Shown piece after piece: positions 26,176 through 36,460 of a stretch of DNA of 64,000 nt. The DNA is from an uncultured Eubacteriales bacterium. GTDB lineage: Bacteria > Bacillota > Clostridia > Lachnospirales > Lachnospiraceae. A model generated the notes under the pieces. It saw nothing but the letters and a program-made list of their open reading frames with translations. It ran no database searches and had not been told where the DNA came from. The stretch lies in NCBI GenBank assembly GCA_900317515.1, contig ONHA01000006.1, positions 27,518-91,517 of the forward strand. The letters run 5' to 3'. Numbering within the stretch: the first letter of the stretch is position 1; each line of letters starts with the position of its first letter. Both the position numbers and the translations under genes were made by a program.

Positions 26176-27027
26176 ATGCCGCTCAAGCTTCTATACATCA
26201 CCAATGATCCCCGAATCGCGAAGATCGCCGAGGATAACGGGGTTGATCGCATTATGGTCGATATGGAATATATTGGTAAAGACCAGCGTCAGGGGGGACT
26301 GGACAGCGTCAAAAACCATCACACAGAGACAGATATTCTCACCATCCGGGAGGCGGTCAAAAAGGCGCAGCTGGTGGTTCGGGTCAATCCAATCCACGAG
26401 GCCGGCGAGGAATACGGCTCCTCGGAAGAGGAAATCAATGGAGCCATTCGCTGCGGAGCGGATGTTCTTATGCTACCGTATTTTAAGACAGCCACAGAAG
26501 TGAAGCATTTCCTCGCCTGCGTGAACGGGCGCTGCCGCACGATTCTGCTCCTTGAGACGAAGGAGGCGGTTGAAGCCCTTGATGACATTCTGACCATTCC
26601 CGGGGTTGAGGAGATCCACATCGGACTTAACGACCTTTCTATCTCTTATGGGAGAAACTTTCTCTTTGAGCTCCTGACAGACGGAACCGTTGAGCGGATC
26701 TGCTGGCGCATCAGAAAGGCCGGAATACCCTACGGATTCGGCGGGATCGCCTCCCTGGGGCGCGGCGATGTCCCTGCGGAGATGATCATCCGCGAGCACT
26801 ACCGGCTTGGGTCCGGCGGTGCGATCCTGAGCCGCAGCTTCTGCAACGTCAACAAGATCGATAACCTCGAGGCGGCAGAGGAAATCTTCTTCCGCGGGGT
26901 GAGGGAGATCAGGACGCTGGAGAGGGAGTGTGCTGCCTACAGGGATTATTTTGAGGAGAATCGGAGAGAGCTGAGGACGGCGGTGGAGAAGGTTGTCTCC
27001 AGGATTAAGGCGAGATATAACGATTGA
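26176..27027 (+). CDS. HpcH/HpaI-type aldolase (citrate lyase-like fold)
   Basis: A 283-residue TIM-barrel protein of the HpcH/HpaI aldolase group, class II metal-dependent enzymes that join or cleave pyruvate with aldehydes. Family marks are VDRIMVDMEY at the N-terminus, LVVRVNP, CGADVLMLPYFK, TILLLETKEAVE (metal-binding Glu) and EEIHIGLNDLS. Its place between the tyrosine kinases and the ATP-grasp gene suggests a job in making an unusual sugar acid or decoration for the glycan, but no substrate can be read from the sequence. GGAGAG precedes the ATG. It still has the GC-rich composition of the core; the AT-rich block starts immediately after it. Confidence 0.8.
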   Translation: MPLKLLYITNDPRIAKIAEDNGVDRIMVDMEYIGKDQRQGGLDSVKNHHTETDILTIREAVKKAQLVVRVNPIHEAGEEYGSSEEEINGAIRCGADVLMLPYFKTATEVKHFLACVNGRCRTILLLETKEAVEALDDILTIPGVEEIHIGLNDLSISYGRNFLFELLTDGTVERICWRIRKAGIPYGFGGIASLGRGDVPAEMIIREHYRLGSGGAILSRSFCNVNKIDNLEAAEEIFFRGVREIRTLERECAAYRDYFEENRRELRTAVEKVVSRIKARYND

Positions 27028-27050
27028 TAGATCGATTTGGAATAGGGAAT

Positions 27051-28010
27051 ATGAAGCTGTCAAGTTATTGCAATTATATAAAAAGATTCAACAAGAACGC
27101 CTCCAGACTGGTGTTTGCTGAAACCGGTTGGGGGGTGGCACAATATATCAGAATTTGGGCCAGTGAAATTTATTGCTTCTGTAGATTCGGATGCAGTCCG
27201 GATGATTACTTTCGGTATGAATTTTATAAGAAATCAAATTACGAAAGAGCGAAATTTATAACATACAGAAAAAGTCAATTTCTTATAAAGAAATATAATG
27301 CGCCGAAATATCGTGAAGTATTACAGAATAAAGTAAGTTTCAACAAGTTCTTTGACGATTATATTAAAAGAGACTGGATTTCCCTAAAGGATGCAACACA
27401 GGAAGACTTTGCACAATTTATAAAAAAGCACGGGGAAATTCTGGTTAAGCCTTTAAAAGGCGGACAAGGAATTGGAATTCATAAGGTATCCGTTGACGAT
27501 GTGGCGAAGGTAAAGATTCAGGAGTATCGAGATTTTATCGCCGAAGAGATTTTATCCCAACACACGGCGATGAAAACGCTGAATCCTTCCTCGGTAAATA
27601 CTGTGCGCGTTTTAACCTTTGATGGAGAACCTATTGCGGCAGCTATACGAATCGGCGTAGGCAGTTCCATCGTTGATAATCTTCATTCTGAAGGAATATG
27701 CGGGCATATAGATTTGAACACCGGTATTATTGATGCTAAATGCATCAATAACAGGTACGAGAAATTTATTTTACATCCAACGACAGGAGAAAAACTTGTC
27801 GGATTTAAAATCCCATATTGGGCTACGGTACTGGAGACGGTAAGAAATGCGGCGTCTAAATTGCCGCAGGAGAAGTATATTGGCTGGGACGTAGCAGTCC
27901 TTGAGCAAGATGTAGCATTGATTGAAGGTAACCATGATCCGGGGCATGATGTCGTACAGATGATTGCACAGACCGGATTATGGAAGGTCATTAAGAATAA
28001 GATGAGATAA
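27051..28010 (+). CDS. Sugar-transfer-associated ATP-grasp protein
   Basis: A 319-residue protein with the ATP-grasp elements EILVKPLKGGQGIGIHKV (nucleotide-binding strand and glycine loop), FIAEEIL, NTVRVLTFDG, and the metal/ATP site GWDVAVLEQDVALIEGNHDP. This matches the family found next to glycosyltransferases in capsule loci, thought to form amide or acyl-phosphate-derived bonds on sugars. The start ATG at 27051 is chosen over an earlier TTG because of the AATAGGGAAT ribosome site. Composition falls sharply in GC here, suggesting an acquired block with the next gene. Ligand unknown. Confidence 0.8.
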   Translation: MKLSSYCNYIKRFNKNASRLVFAETGWGVAQYIRIWASEIYCFCRFGCSPDDYFRYEFYKKSNYERAKFITYRKSQFLIKKYNAPKYREVLQNKVSFNKFFDDYIKRDWISLKDATQEDFAQFIKKHGEILVKPLKGGQGIGIHKVSVDDVAKVKIQEYRDFIAEEILSQHTAMKTLNPSSVNTVRVLTFDGEPIAAAIRIGVGSSIVDNLHSEGICGHIDLNTGIIDAKCINNRYEKFILHPTTGEKLVGFKIPYWATVLETVRNAASKLPQEKYIGWDVAVLEQDVALIEGNHDPGHDVVQMIAQTGLWKVIKNKMR

Positions 28011-28018
28011 GAGAGAGA

Positions 28019-29596
28019 ATGGATTACACGGACATTAAGCGGTTGACTGACCAAAATAAACTTATGAGGGACAAAATATATGCCAGAGGCTTTTATCTGA
28101 CGAATGATTTTGTTGATGATGAGGCGTATCCCTTTTACGGATGCTGGCAGTTGACAGAATGGCGGAACTTTAAACTTCTCGTCCATCCGAAGCAAAATTT
28201 TCACTTAAATGAGACAAACGGCCGATTCATGTGCCTCATAGGACACGCCTATGATCCATTCAATATGGCAAGTGATGAATCGGTTATTCTCAAAAAGCTT
28301 AATAGATTATTTGCTGAAAATAAGTCTGAATGTCTGGAAAAATTCAATGATCTGACCGGTATCTTCACATTAATCTGTATAGAAGACGGTAAAGTATATC
28401 TAGTAGGTGACCCTGCCGGTATGCAGACAACCTTCTACAGCATGAAAGATGATAAGATTTATATCTCATCTCACACAAAGCTTTTGGGGGATACTTTAGG
28501 TCTTTCTATGGATCCTTATGTGAAAGAACTTGTTGGATACAAGTTTTTTAGACTGCTCGGTAATTCGCTTCCGGGTGATCTCACGCCATATAAGCGTGTG
28601 AAGAGGCTGGTTCCGAATCACTATGTTCTTTTTAAACAGCCGGGTGTTATAAAGATTAAGCGTTTTTACACACCGGCTATGCTGCAGCAATCCGAGGAGG
28701 AACTTGCAGCTGAAGCCGCTGAAATCATGCATTCAAATCTGCAGCTAATCGCCGAAAAATGGGAAAAGCCGGCAATTTCCCTCACCGGCGGCTGTGACAG
28801 TAAGACGACGCTGGCCTGTGCGAACGGCCTTTATGATAGATTCGGGTACTTCAGCTATATCTCATCAGAGGCTGAGAGGGTCGATGCGGAGGCTGCGCAG
28901 AACATCGGCAAGGCACTTGGGCTTCGGCACACGATTTATAACATACCGAATCGTGATGAGGAAATGGATGGTGTACAGACCGCAAGTGATATTCTTTTCT
29001 GGAATACCGGCGGGATACGCCGCAGCAATCCGAATGATGTCAGAAAGCGGGTCTTCTTTGCGGATACCGAGGACTTTGATGTGGAAGTGAAGTCCTGGGC
29101 TTCCGAAATCGGAAGAGCATACTATTCAAAGCGTTTTCACGGAAGAAAAAACTTTGGTGATTCTCCGACACCCAGGAAATGCACAACTCTCTATAAATTC
29201 TTTCTGCATAACAGGAAGCTTGTAAGAGAGACAGATGAAGTATTTGCAAAGTATTTGAAGAGGTATTTCCGGCAGGATACAGAACATCCGGTTCCATGGC
29301 AGGAGCAGTTCTTCTGGGAATTTCGAATGCCCAGCTGGAACGGGCTTGTCATAACAGGTGAGCACAGGTATTCATTTGACATCACAATTCCCTACAACAA
29401 TCGGAGGCTCTTAAACATTCTTTTAAGTGCTCCGATTGACGCAAGGATTAATGATTCGCTATATAAGACGATAAGGCAGTTAATGAATCCTGCAATTGAC
29501 AACACCGGTATTTCTGTCACTAATTTACTTCATACTGAAAAACGGGAAAAAGCTGAGAATTTATATTACATGATTCATTCGAAGCTTCCGTTTTAA
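28019..29596 (+). CDS. Asparagine synthase-like protein without the glutaminase cysteine
   Basis: A 525-residue protein. The C-terminal half has the adenylating PP-loop SLTGGCDSKTTLA (about 254-266) and later WASEIGRAYYSKR and RYSFDITIPYNNRRLL, matching the synthetase domain of asparagine synthase homologues. The N-terminal half keeps an Ntn-like outline (GDPAGMQTTFYSMKDDKIYI) but starts MDYTDIKRL, with no Cys at position 2, so it should not hydrolyse glutamine. Next to an ATP-grasp gene (8-base gap), it may make an amide or transfer an amino group onto the glycan. AT-rich and probably transferred with its neighbour. Confidence 0.82.
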   Translation: MDYTDIKRLTDQNKLMRDKIYARGFYLTNDFVDDEAYPFYGCWQLTEWRNFKLLVHPKQNFHLNETNGRFMCLIGHAYDPFNMASDESVILKKLNRLFAENKSECLEKFNDLTGIFTLICIEDGKVYLVGDPAGMQTTFYSMKDDKIYISSHTKLLGDTLGLSMDPYVKELVGYKFFRLLGNSLPGDLTPYKRVKRLVPNHYVLFKQPGVIKIKRFYTPAMLQQSEEELAAEAAEIMHSNLQLIAEKWEKPAISLTGGCDSKTTLACANGLYDRFGYFSYISSEAERVDAEAAQNIGKALGLRHTIYNIPNRDEEMDGVQTASDILFWNTGGIRRSNPNDVRKRVFFADTEDFDVEVKSWASEIGRAYYSKRFHGRKNFGDSPTPRKCTTLYKFFLHNRKLVRETDEVFAKYLKRYFRQDTEHPVPWQEQFFWEFRMPSWNGLVITGEHRYSFDITIPYNNRRLLNILLSAPIDARINDSLYKTIRQLMNPAIDNTGISVTNLLHTEKREKAENLYYMIHSKLPF

Positions 29597-29611
29597 CAAA
29601 AAGAGGCAGGT

Positions 29612-30715
29612 ATGAAATTTCTTCTTTTATCACCTAAAAACCGCACCACCTACAACTTCCGCGGCGATCTCCTCATGGATATCAAGGCCCGCGGCTATGA
29701 AGTGGTCGTAACCGGACCCGACCGGACGGATGTCGACCGGATCGAGGCGCTCGGTGTGCGCTTTGTCGAGGTTCCCGTGGAGAAGAACGGCACCAGCGTG
29801 CTGGGAGACCTCCGTTATTGCCGGAGCCTCATTCGGCTCATGAAGCAGGAAAAACCCGACGCGGTCCTCGGCTACACTGTAAAGCCAGCCGTCTACGGCG
29901 CAATCGCCGCAAAGATCGCCGGTGTAAAAAATATCAACAGTATGATCACCGGCGGCGGCTACACCTTCATTTCGACAAACCTGAAGGCAAGAATACTCGG
30001 ACTGATCGTCCGAACACTCTACCGGATCGGGCTTGCCCAGGCGGACCATGTCATCTTCCAGAACCGGGATGATCTCGAGGAATTCACCGCAAAGCACCTC
30101 GTGAGCCGCAAAAAGTGTGATATCGTCAACGGGTCGGGCGTGAATATGGAGCATTTTGCACCGGCACCGCTTCCGGAGACAACGACATTCTTCATGCTCT
30201 CAAGAATCCTTAAAAATAAAGGTGTGCGGGAGTACCTGAAAGCTGCAAAAGCCGTCAAACAGGTTCATCCGGAGCTCCGTTTCTGCCTCCTCGGCAAGTA
30301 TGAGGATAAGATGCAGGACGCAATCCCGGCAGAGCAGGTGGAACCCTACATCCGGGAGGGCATCGTTGAGCGCTTTGAGGAGACGGATGATGTCCGTCCC
30401 TATTACGAACAGTGCTCCGTTTATGTACTGCCCTCTTACCGGGAGGGAACACCCAGAACGGTTCTTGAGGCAATGGCGATGGGAAGGGCCATCATCACGA
30501 CGGACACGAACGGTTGCCGCGAGACGGTCATCGAAGACGAGAACGGCTATCTTGTGCCCGTGCGAGACGCAAAGACGCTCGCCCGCCGCATGAAATATCT
30601 TGCGGAACACCCGGACCTCATCAGGAAGATGGGAGAGAAGAGCCGTGCATACGCGGAAGAAAAATTTGCAGTCGACAAAGTCAACGCGGAGATGATCCGC
30701 ATCATGAAACTATAA
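29612..30715 (+). CDS. GT4-family glycosyltransferase
   Basis: A 367-residue GT-B enzyme. The N-terminal domain has a glycosyltransferase-4-like shape (RTTYNFRGDLLMDIKARGYE), and the C-terminal domain carries VYVLPSYREGTPRTVLEAMA, the E-x7-E motif that binds the nucleotide sugar, followed by GRAIITTDTNGCRETV. It retains an alpha-linked sugar using an NDP donor at the cytoplasmic face. It resembles capsule GTs acting early, on a lipid-linked acceptor, but the exact sugar cannot be assigned. Composition returns to GC-rich, like the two genes downstream. The stop is 20 bases before the dehydrogenase gene. Confidence 0.9.
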   Translation: MKFLLLSPKNRTTYNFRGDLLMDIKARGYEVVVTGPDRTDVDRIEALGVRFVEVPVEKNGTSVLGDLRYCRSLIRLMKQEKPDAVLGYTVKPAVYGAIAAKIAGVKNINSMITGGGYTFISTNLKARILGLIVRTLYRIGLAQADHVIFQNRDDLEEFTAKHLVSRKKCDIVNGSGVNMEHFAPAPLPETTTFFMLSRILKNKGVREYLKAAKAVKQVHPELRFCLLGKYEDKMQDAIPAEQVEPYIREGIVERFEETDDVRPYYEQCSVYVLPSYREGTPRTVLEAMAMGRAIITTDTNGCRETVIEDENGYLVPVRDAKTLARRMKYLAEHPDLIRKMGEKSRAYAEEKFAVDKVNAEMIRIMKL

Positions 30716-30735
30716 ACCATACGGAAGGCATACAT

Positions 30736-32052
<1,317 letters not shown>

Positions 32053-32061
32053 GGCAGTGAG

Positions 32062-33036
32062 ATGGGTTATCAAAATGTAAATTTTCCGGAAAATACACTT
32101 TTCCTCGTGACGGGCGGAGCCGGCTTCATCGGCTCCAACCTCTGCGAAGCGATCCTCAAGAAGGGCTGCAAGGTGCGCTGCCTCGACGATCTTTCGACCG
32201 GCAAGCAGGAGAACGTGGATATTTTCAAGGAAAACCCGAATTACACCTTCATCAAGGGAGACATCAAGGATCTGGGCACCTGCATGAAAGCCTGCGAGGG
32301 CGTAGACTATGTTCTCAATGAGGCTGCCTGGGGCAGCGTACCCCGCAGCATTCAGATGCCTCTCTTCTACTGTGCAAACAATATCCAGGGAACCCTCAAT
32401 ATGATGGAGGCGGCCCGGCAGAACAATGTGAAGAAGTTTGTGTACGCCTCCAGTTCTTCGGTCTATGGGGATGAGCCGAAGCTTCCGAAGCGGGAGGGAA
32501 CCGAGGGAAATCTCCTTTCTCCCTACGCACTCACCAAGCGCTGCGATGAGGAGTGGGCGAAGCAGTACACGATGCACTACGGTCTTCCGACCATCGGCCT
32601 TAGGTACTTCAACGTCTTCGGACGCCGGCAGGATCCGGACGGGGCCTATGCGGCGGTGATTCCGAAATTCATCAAGCAGCTCCTGAACGGGGAGACGCCG
32701 ACCATCAACGGGGACGGTCGCCAGAGCCGGGATTTCACCTACATCGAAAATGTCATCGAGGCCAACCTCAAGGCCTGCCTTGCGCCGGATGAGGCCTCCG
32801 GGGAGGCATTCAACGTTGCCTACGGCGGCAGAGAGTATCTCATTGATATCTACTACGGGCTCACGAAGGCGCTGGGACTCGATGTGGAACCGAACTTTGG
32901 CCCGGACCGGGCGGGAGACATCAAGCACAGCAACGCGGATATCTCGAAGGCAAAGAGGCTGCTCGGGTATGAGCCGGAGTGGAGTTTTGCGAGGGGGATT
33001 GAGGCGGCGATTGAGTGGTATAAGGAGAATTTATGA
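32062..33036 (+). CDS. UDP-N-acetylhexosamine(-uronate) 4-epimerase, TviC/WbpP-type
   Basis: A 324-residue extended SDR. The cofactor loop is VTGGAGFIGSNL (about 17-28), the catalytic Ser is in YASSSSVYG and the YxxxK in PYALTKRCDEE. LRYFNVFGRRQDPDGAYAAV is the hallmark of WbpP/TviC enzymes that epimerise N-acetylated UDP-sugars. With the dehydrogenase 9 bases upstream it should supply UDP-GalNAcA (or interconvert the GlcNAc/GalNAc forms). The stop overlaps the following TupA-like gene by 4 bases (ATGA), although that gene is much more AT-rich, so the junction is a composition boundary. Confidence 0.9.
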   Translation: MGYQNVNFPENTLFLVTGGAGFIGSNLCEAILKKGCKVRCLDDLSTGKQENVDIFKENPNYTFIKGDIKDLGTCMKACEGVDYVLNEAAWGSVPRSIQMPLFYCANNIQGTLNMMEAARQNNVKKFVYASSSSVYGDEPKLPKREGTEGNLLSPYALTKRCDEEWAKQYTMHYGLPTIGLRYFNVFGRRQDPDGAYAAVIPKFIKQLLNGETPTINGDGRQSRDFTYIENVIEANLKACLAPDEASGEAFNVAYGGREYLIDIYYGLTKALGLDVEPNFGPDRAGDIKHSNADISKAKRLLGYEPEWSFARGIEAAIEWYKENL

Positions 33037-34004
33037 AACTTTATGATATAAAGGAAAAGCTGGCAAAATGGAGAGACGACAGTGAAACGGGCAGATTGGT
33101 TTTTGTTACAATACGACATGTTGCCTTAAAATTTTTATCATTAATACCGGATAAGCCCTATGCTAAATTATTTTATAAAGTTTATACAGGAAAGAATCTG
33201 AATCTGGATAATCCGACATCCTTCAATGAAAAATTGTGGTGGTTGAAGCTGAATAACAGAGATCCGCTTCTTACAGTGTGTTCGGACAAACATCGAGCCA
33301 GAAAATATGTTAGAAAATGCGGATACGAAGACATTTTGATTCCGCAGATCGGTGTTTTTAAGAATGCGAACGATATTGATTTTAGCAAGTATAAAGAACC
33401 GGTAATAATCAAATGTAATAATGGGTCTGGCGGAAACGTTTTGTATGATCCGGCTAACCGTACATTTGATGAGAAAAGAGCAAAGAATTCTTTAAATAAA
33501 ACTTTAAAGGAGAAGTATTACCAAATTTCCAGAGAATGGAATTATAAAAATATTCCACCAAGAATTGTAGTTGAAAAAGTGATTCGAGACAAAAACGGAA
33601 ATCTTCCCAGCGATTATCGCTTTTTTTGTTTCGATGGCGTACCAAAGATTATGATGATGGATATCGGCGTTCTAAATAAGGAAGGCAGGCATCAATTTGA
33701 ATTTCCAAGAAATATTTATGACATGGATTTTAATCTGATGCCGATACGTTTCGGCCGTGATAACTATAAAGGCCATGTAGATAAACCGGAAAATTATGAG
33801 CGTATGGTAGAAATCGCTTCAAATCTTTCAAAGCCGTTCCCGATGTGCAGGGTAGATCTTTATAATATAGATGGAAAAATCTATTTTGGTGAGATGACTT
33901 TTTATCATGGCGGATGTTGTCAAGAGATCACTCCTAGTGAATGGGATTACCGGTTGGGAAGTTGGATTGATATAAAAAGCAGTAAGATAATAAAAAAGAA
34001 ATAA
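33033..34004 (+). CDS. TupA-like ATP-grasp protein
   Basis: A 323-residue protein matching the TupA-like ATP-grasp family seen in teichuronopeptide and capsule loci: PTSFNEKLWWLKLNNRDPLL near residue 61, SDKHRARKYVRKCG, PVIIKCNNGSGG (ATP-binding loop), DYRFFCFDGVPKIMM, and PMCRVDLYNIDGKIYFGEMT with the metal-binding Asp and Glu. TupA is implicated in joining poly-amino-acid to uronic-acid polymer, and here the gene follows the GalNAcA pair directly. Whether it forms amides with the uronate is inference. Strong AT bias marks it as a different gene pool from its upstream neighbour. Confidence 0.85.
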   Translation: MKLYDIKEKLAKWRDDSETGRLVFVTIRHVALKFLSLIPDKPYAKLFYKVYTGKNLNLDNPTSFNEKLWWLKLNNRDPLLTVCSDKHRARKYVRKCGYEDILIPQIGVFKNANDIDFSKYKEPVIIKCNNGSGGNVLYDPANRTFDEKRAKNSLNKTLKEKYYQISREWNYKNIPPRIVVEKVIRDKNGNLPSDYRFFCFDGVPKIMMMDIGVLNKEGRHQFEFPRNIYDMDFNLMPIRFGRDNYKGHVDKPENYERMVEIASNLSKPFPMCRVDLYNIDGKIYFGEMTFYHGGCCQEITPSEWDYRLGSWIDIKSSKIIKKK

Positions 34005-34026
34005 TAGTATTTAATCAGGTAGTCAA

Positions 34027-35124
34027 ATGAGAGAAGAGAAGCATCCTGTTCGTGTATTATGCGTTTTTTCCACATTGGATCGTGGCGGTGCGGAATCAAT
34101 GTGTATGAATCTATATAGGAATATCGACAGGGAGAAGGTACAATTTGATTTTGTAAAACACACTCCTGAAAGGGGGGCTTTTGAAGATGAGATTCTTTCA
34201 TTGGGCGGAAGAATATATACTGCACCCAGGCTTAAAGGTTATAATTTCGGCTCGTATTTAGCATGGTGGAATAGACACTTTAAATATCATAACGAGCATC
34301 ATGTGGTACACGGTCACTTTTTTACAATATCGCCATTGTATTTTTATGTCGCGCATAAGAATAATCGTGTAACGGTTGGGCACGTGCATGCCTCACGAAT
34401 TAATGGGAAGATAAAGAATCTGCTCGTTAGTTTAATTGAAAAAAACGCAGATTATTGTCTGGCTTGTTCAAAAGAATCGGGTAATTGGGTGTATCCTCAC
34501 AGAAAATTCTCGGTTTTAAAAAATGCACTGGACACACAGCTGTTTTCATATAACCCTGAGGTAAGGAAAGAACAAAGAGAAGCTCTGGGACTGGACAACG
34601 ACTGTTTGGTTTTAGGAACAGTGGCTAATTTCTCTGCAGTCAAAAATCCGTTGGGACTATTGGATATTTTTAAATATATTCATGATGGCAATGCGTCTGC
34701 CAAATTATTGTGGGTGGGGGATGGAAGCCTTCGAAATGATATTGAACAGAGGATTAAAGACTACAGTCTGAATGACAGTGTGATATTATTGGGAAAGAGG
34801 AACGATGTACCTCAACTTTTGCAAGCTATGGACTATTTCTTGCTGCCCTCACTTAGTGAGGGGCTGCCTGTTTCTGCAATAGAAGCACAGGCAGCAGGGC
34901 TTCCATGTTTTATTAGTGACACTGTAACAAAAGAAGTTGACATAACGGGATTGTGCACATTCCTGCCAAATGGGGAAGAAAAAAAATGGAGTGAAAGTAT
35001 CCTTGCCAACACAGTAATTCGTACAGATACATCGGAAAGGATACGAAAAGCGGGGTATGATATCAAAGATACCGCTAATCGAATAGAGAACTTTTATTTA
35101 CAGATTAACAACAAACGGAGATAG
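34027..35124 (+). CDS. GT4-family glycosyltransferase (EpsF-like)
   Basis: A 365-residue GT-B transferase. The N-terminus, VLCVFSTLDRGGAESMCMNL, is typical of EpsF-like GT4 enzymes, and the C-terminal donor site is MDYFLLPSLSEGLPVSAIEA with the paired glutamates. A conserved LGTVANFSAVKNP segment starts the second domain. It should add an internal sugar of the repeat unit. AT-rich like its neighbours. The membrane-protein gene starts 3 bases after its stop, implying tight coupling. Confidence 0.9.
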   Translation: MREEKHPVRVLCVFSTLDRGGAESMCMNLYRNIDREKVQFDFVKHTPERGAFEDEILSLGGRIYTAPRLKGYNFGSYLAWWNRHFKYHNEHHVVHGHFFTISPLYFYVAHKNNRVTVGHVHASRINGKIKNLLVSLIEKNADYCLACSKESGNWVYPHRKFSVLKNALDTQLFSYNPEVRKEQREALGLDNDCLVLGTVANFSAVKNPLGLLDIFKYIHDGNASAKLLWVGDGSLRNDIEQRIKDYSLNDSVILLGKRNDVPQLLQAMDYFLLPSLSEGLPVSAIEAQAAGLPCFISDTVTKEVDITGLCTFLPNGEEKKWSESILANTVIRTDTSERIRKAGYDIKDTANRIENFYLQINNKRR

Positions 35125-35127
35125 TCG

Positions 35128-36402
35128 ATGCGGTCCATATTTACATTGATAGTAGAACTCCTCTTTCTGAATGCGATGGAATTATTTGGCATTAAAGAGC
35201 GTTCGGCACTGATGATTTCAATATTGATTGGTGCATTCTCGCTGGCTTTTTGCATGGATGTTGAGAACGATAGAACTTCTAACTATCTAAAACATGAATT
35301 GCTATTAGGGTATTTCTGTAGATTATTCATGTTGTATTTTGATATGTATGGGCATTCAATATATGTTTTGCCGAATAGTGGGGCTGATTCTTCCATGTTT
35401 TTTGCTGGAGCGCTAAGAGTTTATAATGGTGCAGAAACCGGAAGAACTTTCTTTCCTGTAGTGATGGGATATATATTTAGATGGATAGGAGTATCACGGC
35501 TCTACGGTCAATTTCTGGTGATGCTGTGCTCAATTGTATCTTTCTATTTGCTGGCCAGGATGATGCCATATTTTCACATTCCTGTCAGTATTCAGAAAAG
35601 TACTATGATGATTGTTGCAGTGCTGCCGAACGTATTAATTCTTTCGGTTGTTTTTTTGCGCGAGTCTATAGTAACCATGTTCATCACTATTGCATTGTAT
35701 TGCTTTGTAAGATGGGCATCATCCGGAAAGGAAGTATGGTTCGGAATATCTTTTGCATCAATCGGCATGGCGGCCTTTTTTCACAGTGGAGCCGCCGGAA
35801 TGGCATTGGGACTGATAATTGTAAGACTTCTCTATGACAGGAAAAAGAATCAAATCCACCTCAGATTCGCCAACATAGTGCTGGCAACCGCGTTGAGCAT
35901 ATTTATAACATTTATTTATTTGAATTATGGAGAAGTGCTATTTACTAAAATGGCAAGAGTAGATTCCCTGAGCGATATTGCAAATACAAACGAGGCAGGT
36001 GGATCAAGCTATGCCGCCTATGTGGGAAATAGTGATTCTATCTCGAATATGATTATCTATACGATTCCACGGATTATATATTTTTTGTTTTCTCCATTCC
36101 CGTGGCAATGGAGAGGTTTTAGCGATATCATAGCTTTCTTTGGAAGCTCCCTGTTTTACATATTATCAGTTTACAGTGCTATTAGGTGTATTATAAATCG
36201 AAGGTCTGATAATCATGTATTAGCAGCAGTGATTTTATTGATAGCGATAGGTGTCGTATTTGTATTTGCCTGGGGATGTGCAAATACAGGTACAGCTGCC
36301 AGGCACAGAGAGAAGATGGTTATGATATTTGCTTTATTATGGGCTGTCAGTCAGGATAGCTTTACAAGGGACGATAGACATTTGCGACAGCAAATTATAT
36401 GA
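35128..36402 (+). CDS. Polytopic membrane protein, probable Wzy-like polysaccharide polymerase
   Basis: A 424-residue protein with about ten hydrophobic segments and a larger extracellular loop around residues 265-305 (RVDSLSDIANTNEAGGSSYA). Such size, topology and poor sequence conservation are typical of O-antigen/capsule polymerases, and the locus has no other polymerase candidate near its Wzx flippase. An arginine in SVVFLRESIVTMF fits the positively charged loop residues of Wzy proteins. Assignment is by topology and position; no diagnostic motif exists. It is preceded by an adequate ribosome site (ACGGAGATAG). Confidence 0.7.
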   Translation: MRSIFTLIVELLFLNAMELFGIKERSALMISILIGAFSLAFCMDVENDRTSNYLKHELLLGYFCRLFMLYFDMYGHSIYVLPNSGADSSMFFAGALRVYNGAETGRTFFPVVMGYIFRWIGVSRLYGQFLVMLCSIVSFYLLARMMPYFHIPVSIQKSTMMIVAVLPNVLILSVVFLRESIVTMFITIALYCFVRWASSGKEVWFGISFASIGMAAFFHSGAAGMALGLIIVRLLYDRKKNQIHLRFANIVLATALSIFITFIYLNYGEVLFTKMARVDSLSDIANTNEAGGSSYAAYVGNSDSISNMIIYTIPRIIYFLFSPFPWQWRGFSDIIAFFGSSLFYILSVYSAIRCIINRRSDNHVLAAVILLIAIGVVFVFAWGCANTGTAARHREKMVMIFALLWAVSQDSFTRDDRHLRQQII

Positions 36403-36460
36403 TCAGCAGAAACAACAGTATATTTAAAGATACTAGCAATGACAAATTGGAGGTCAATAA

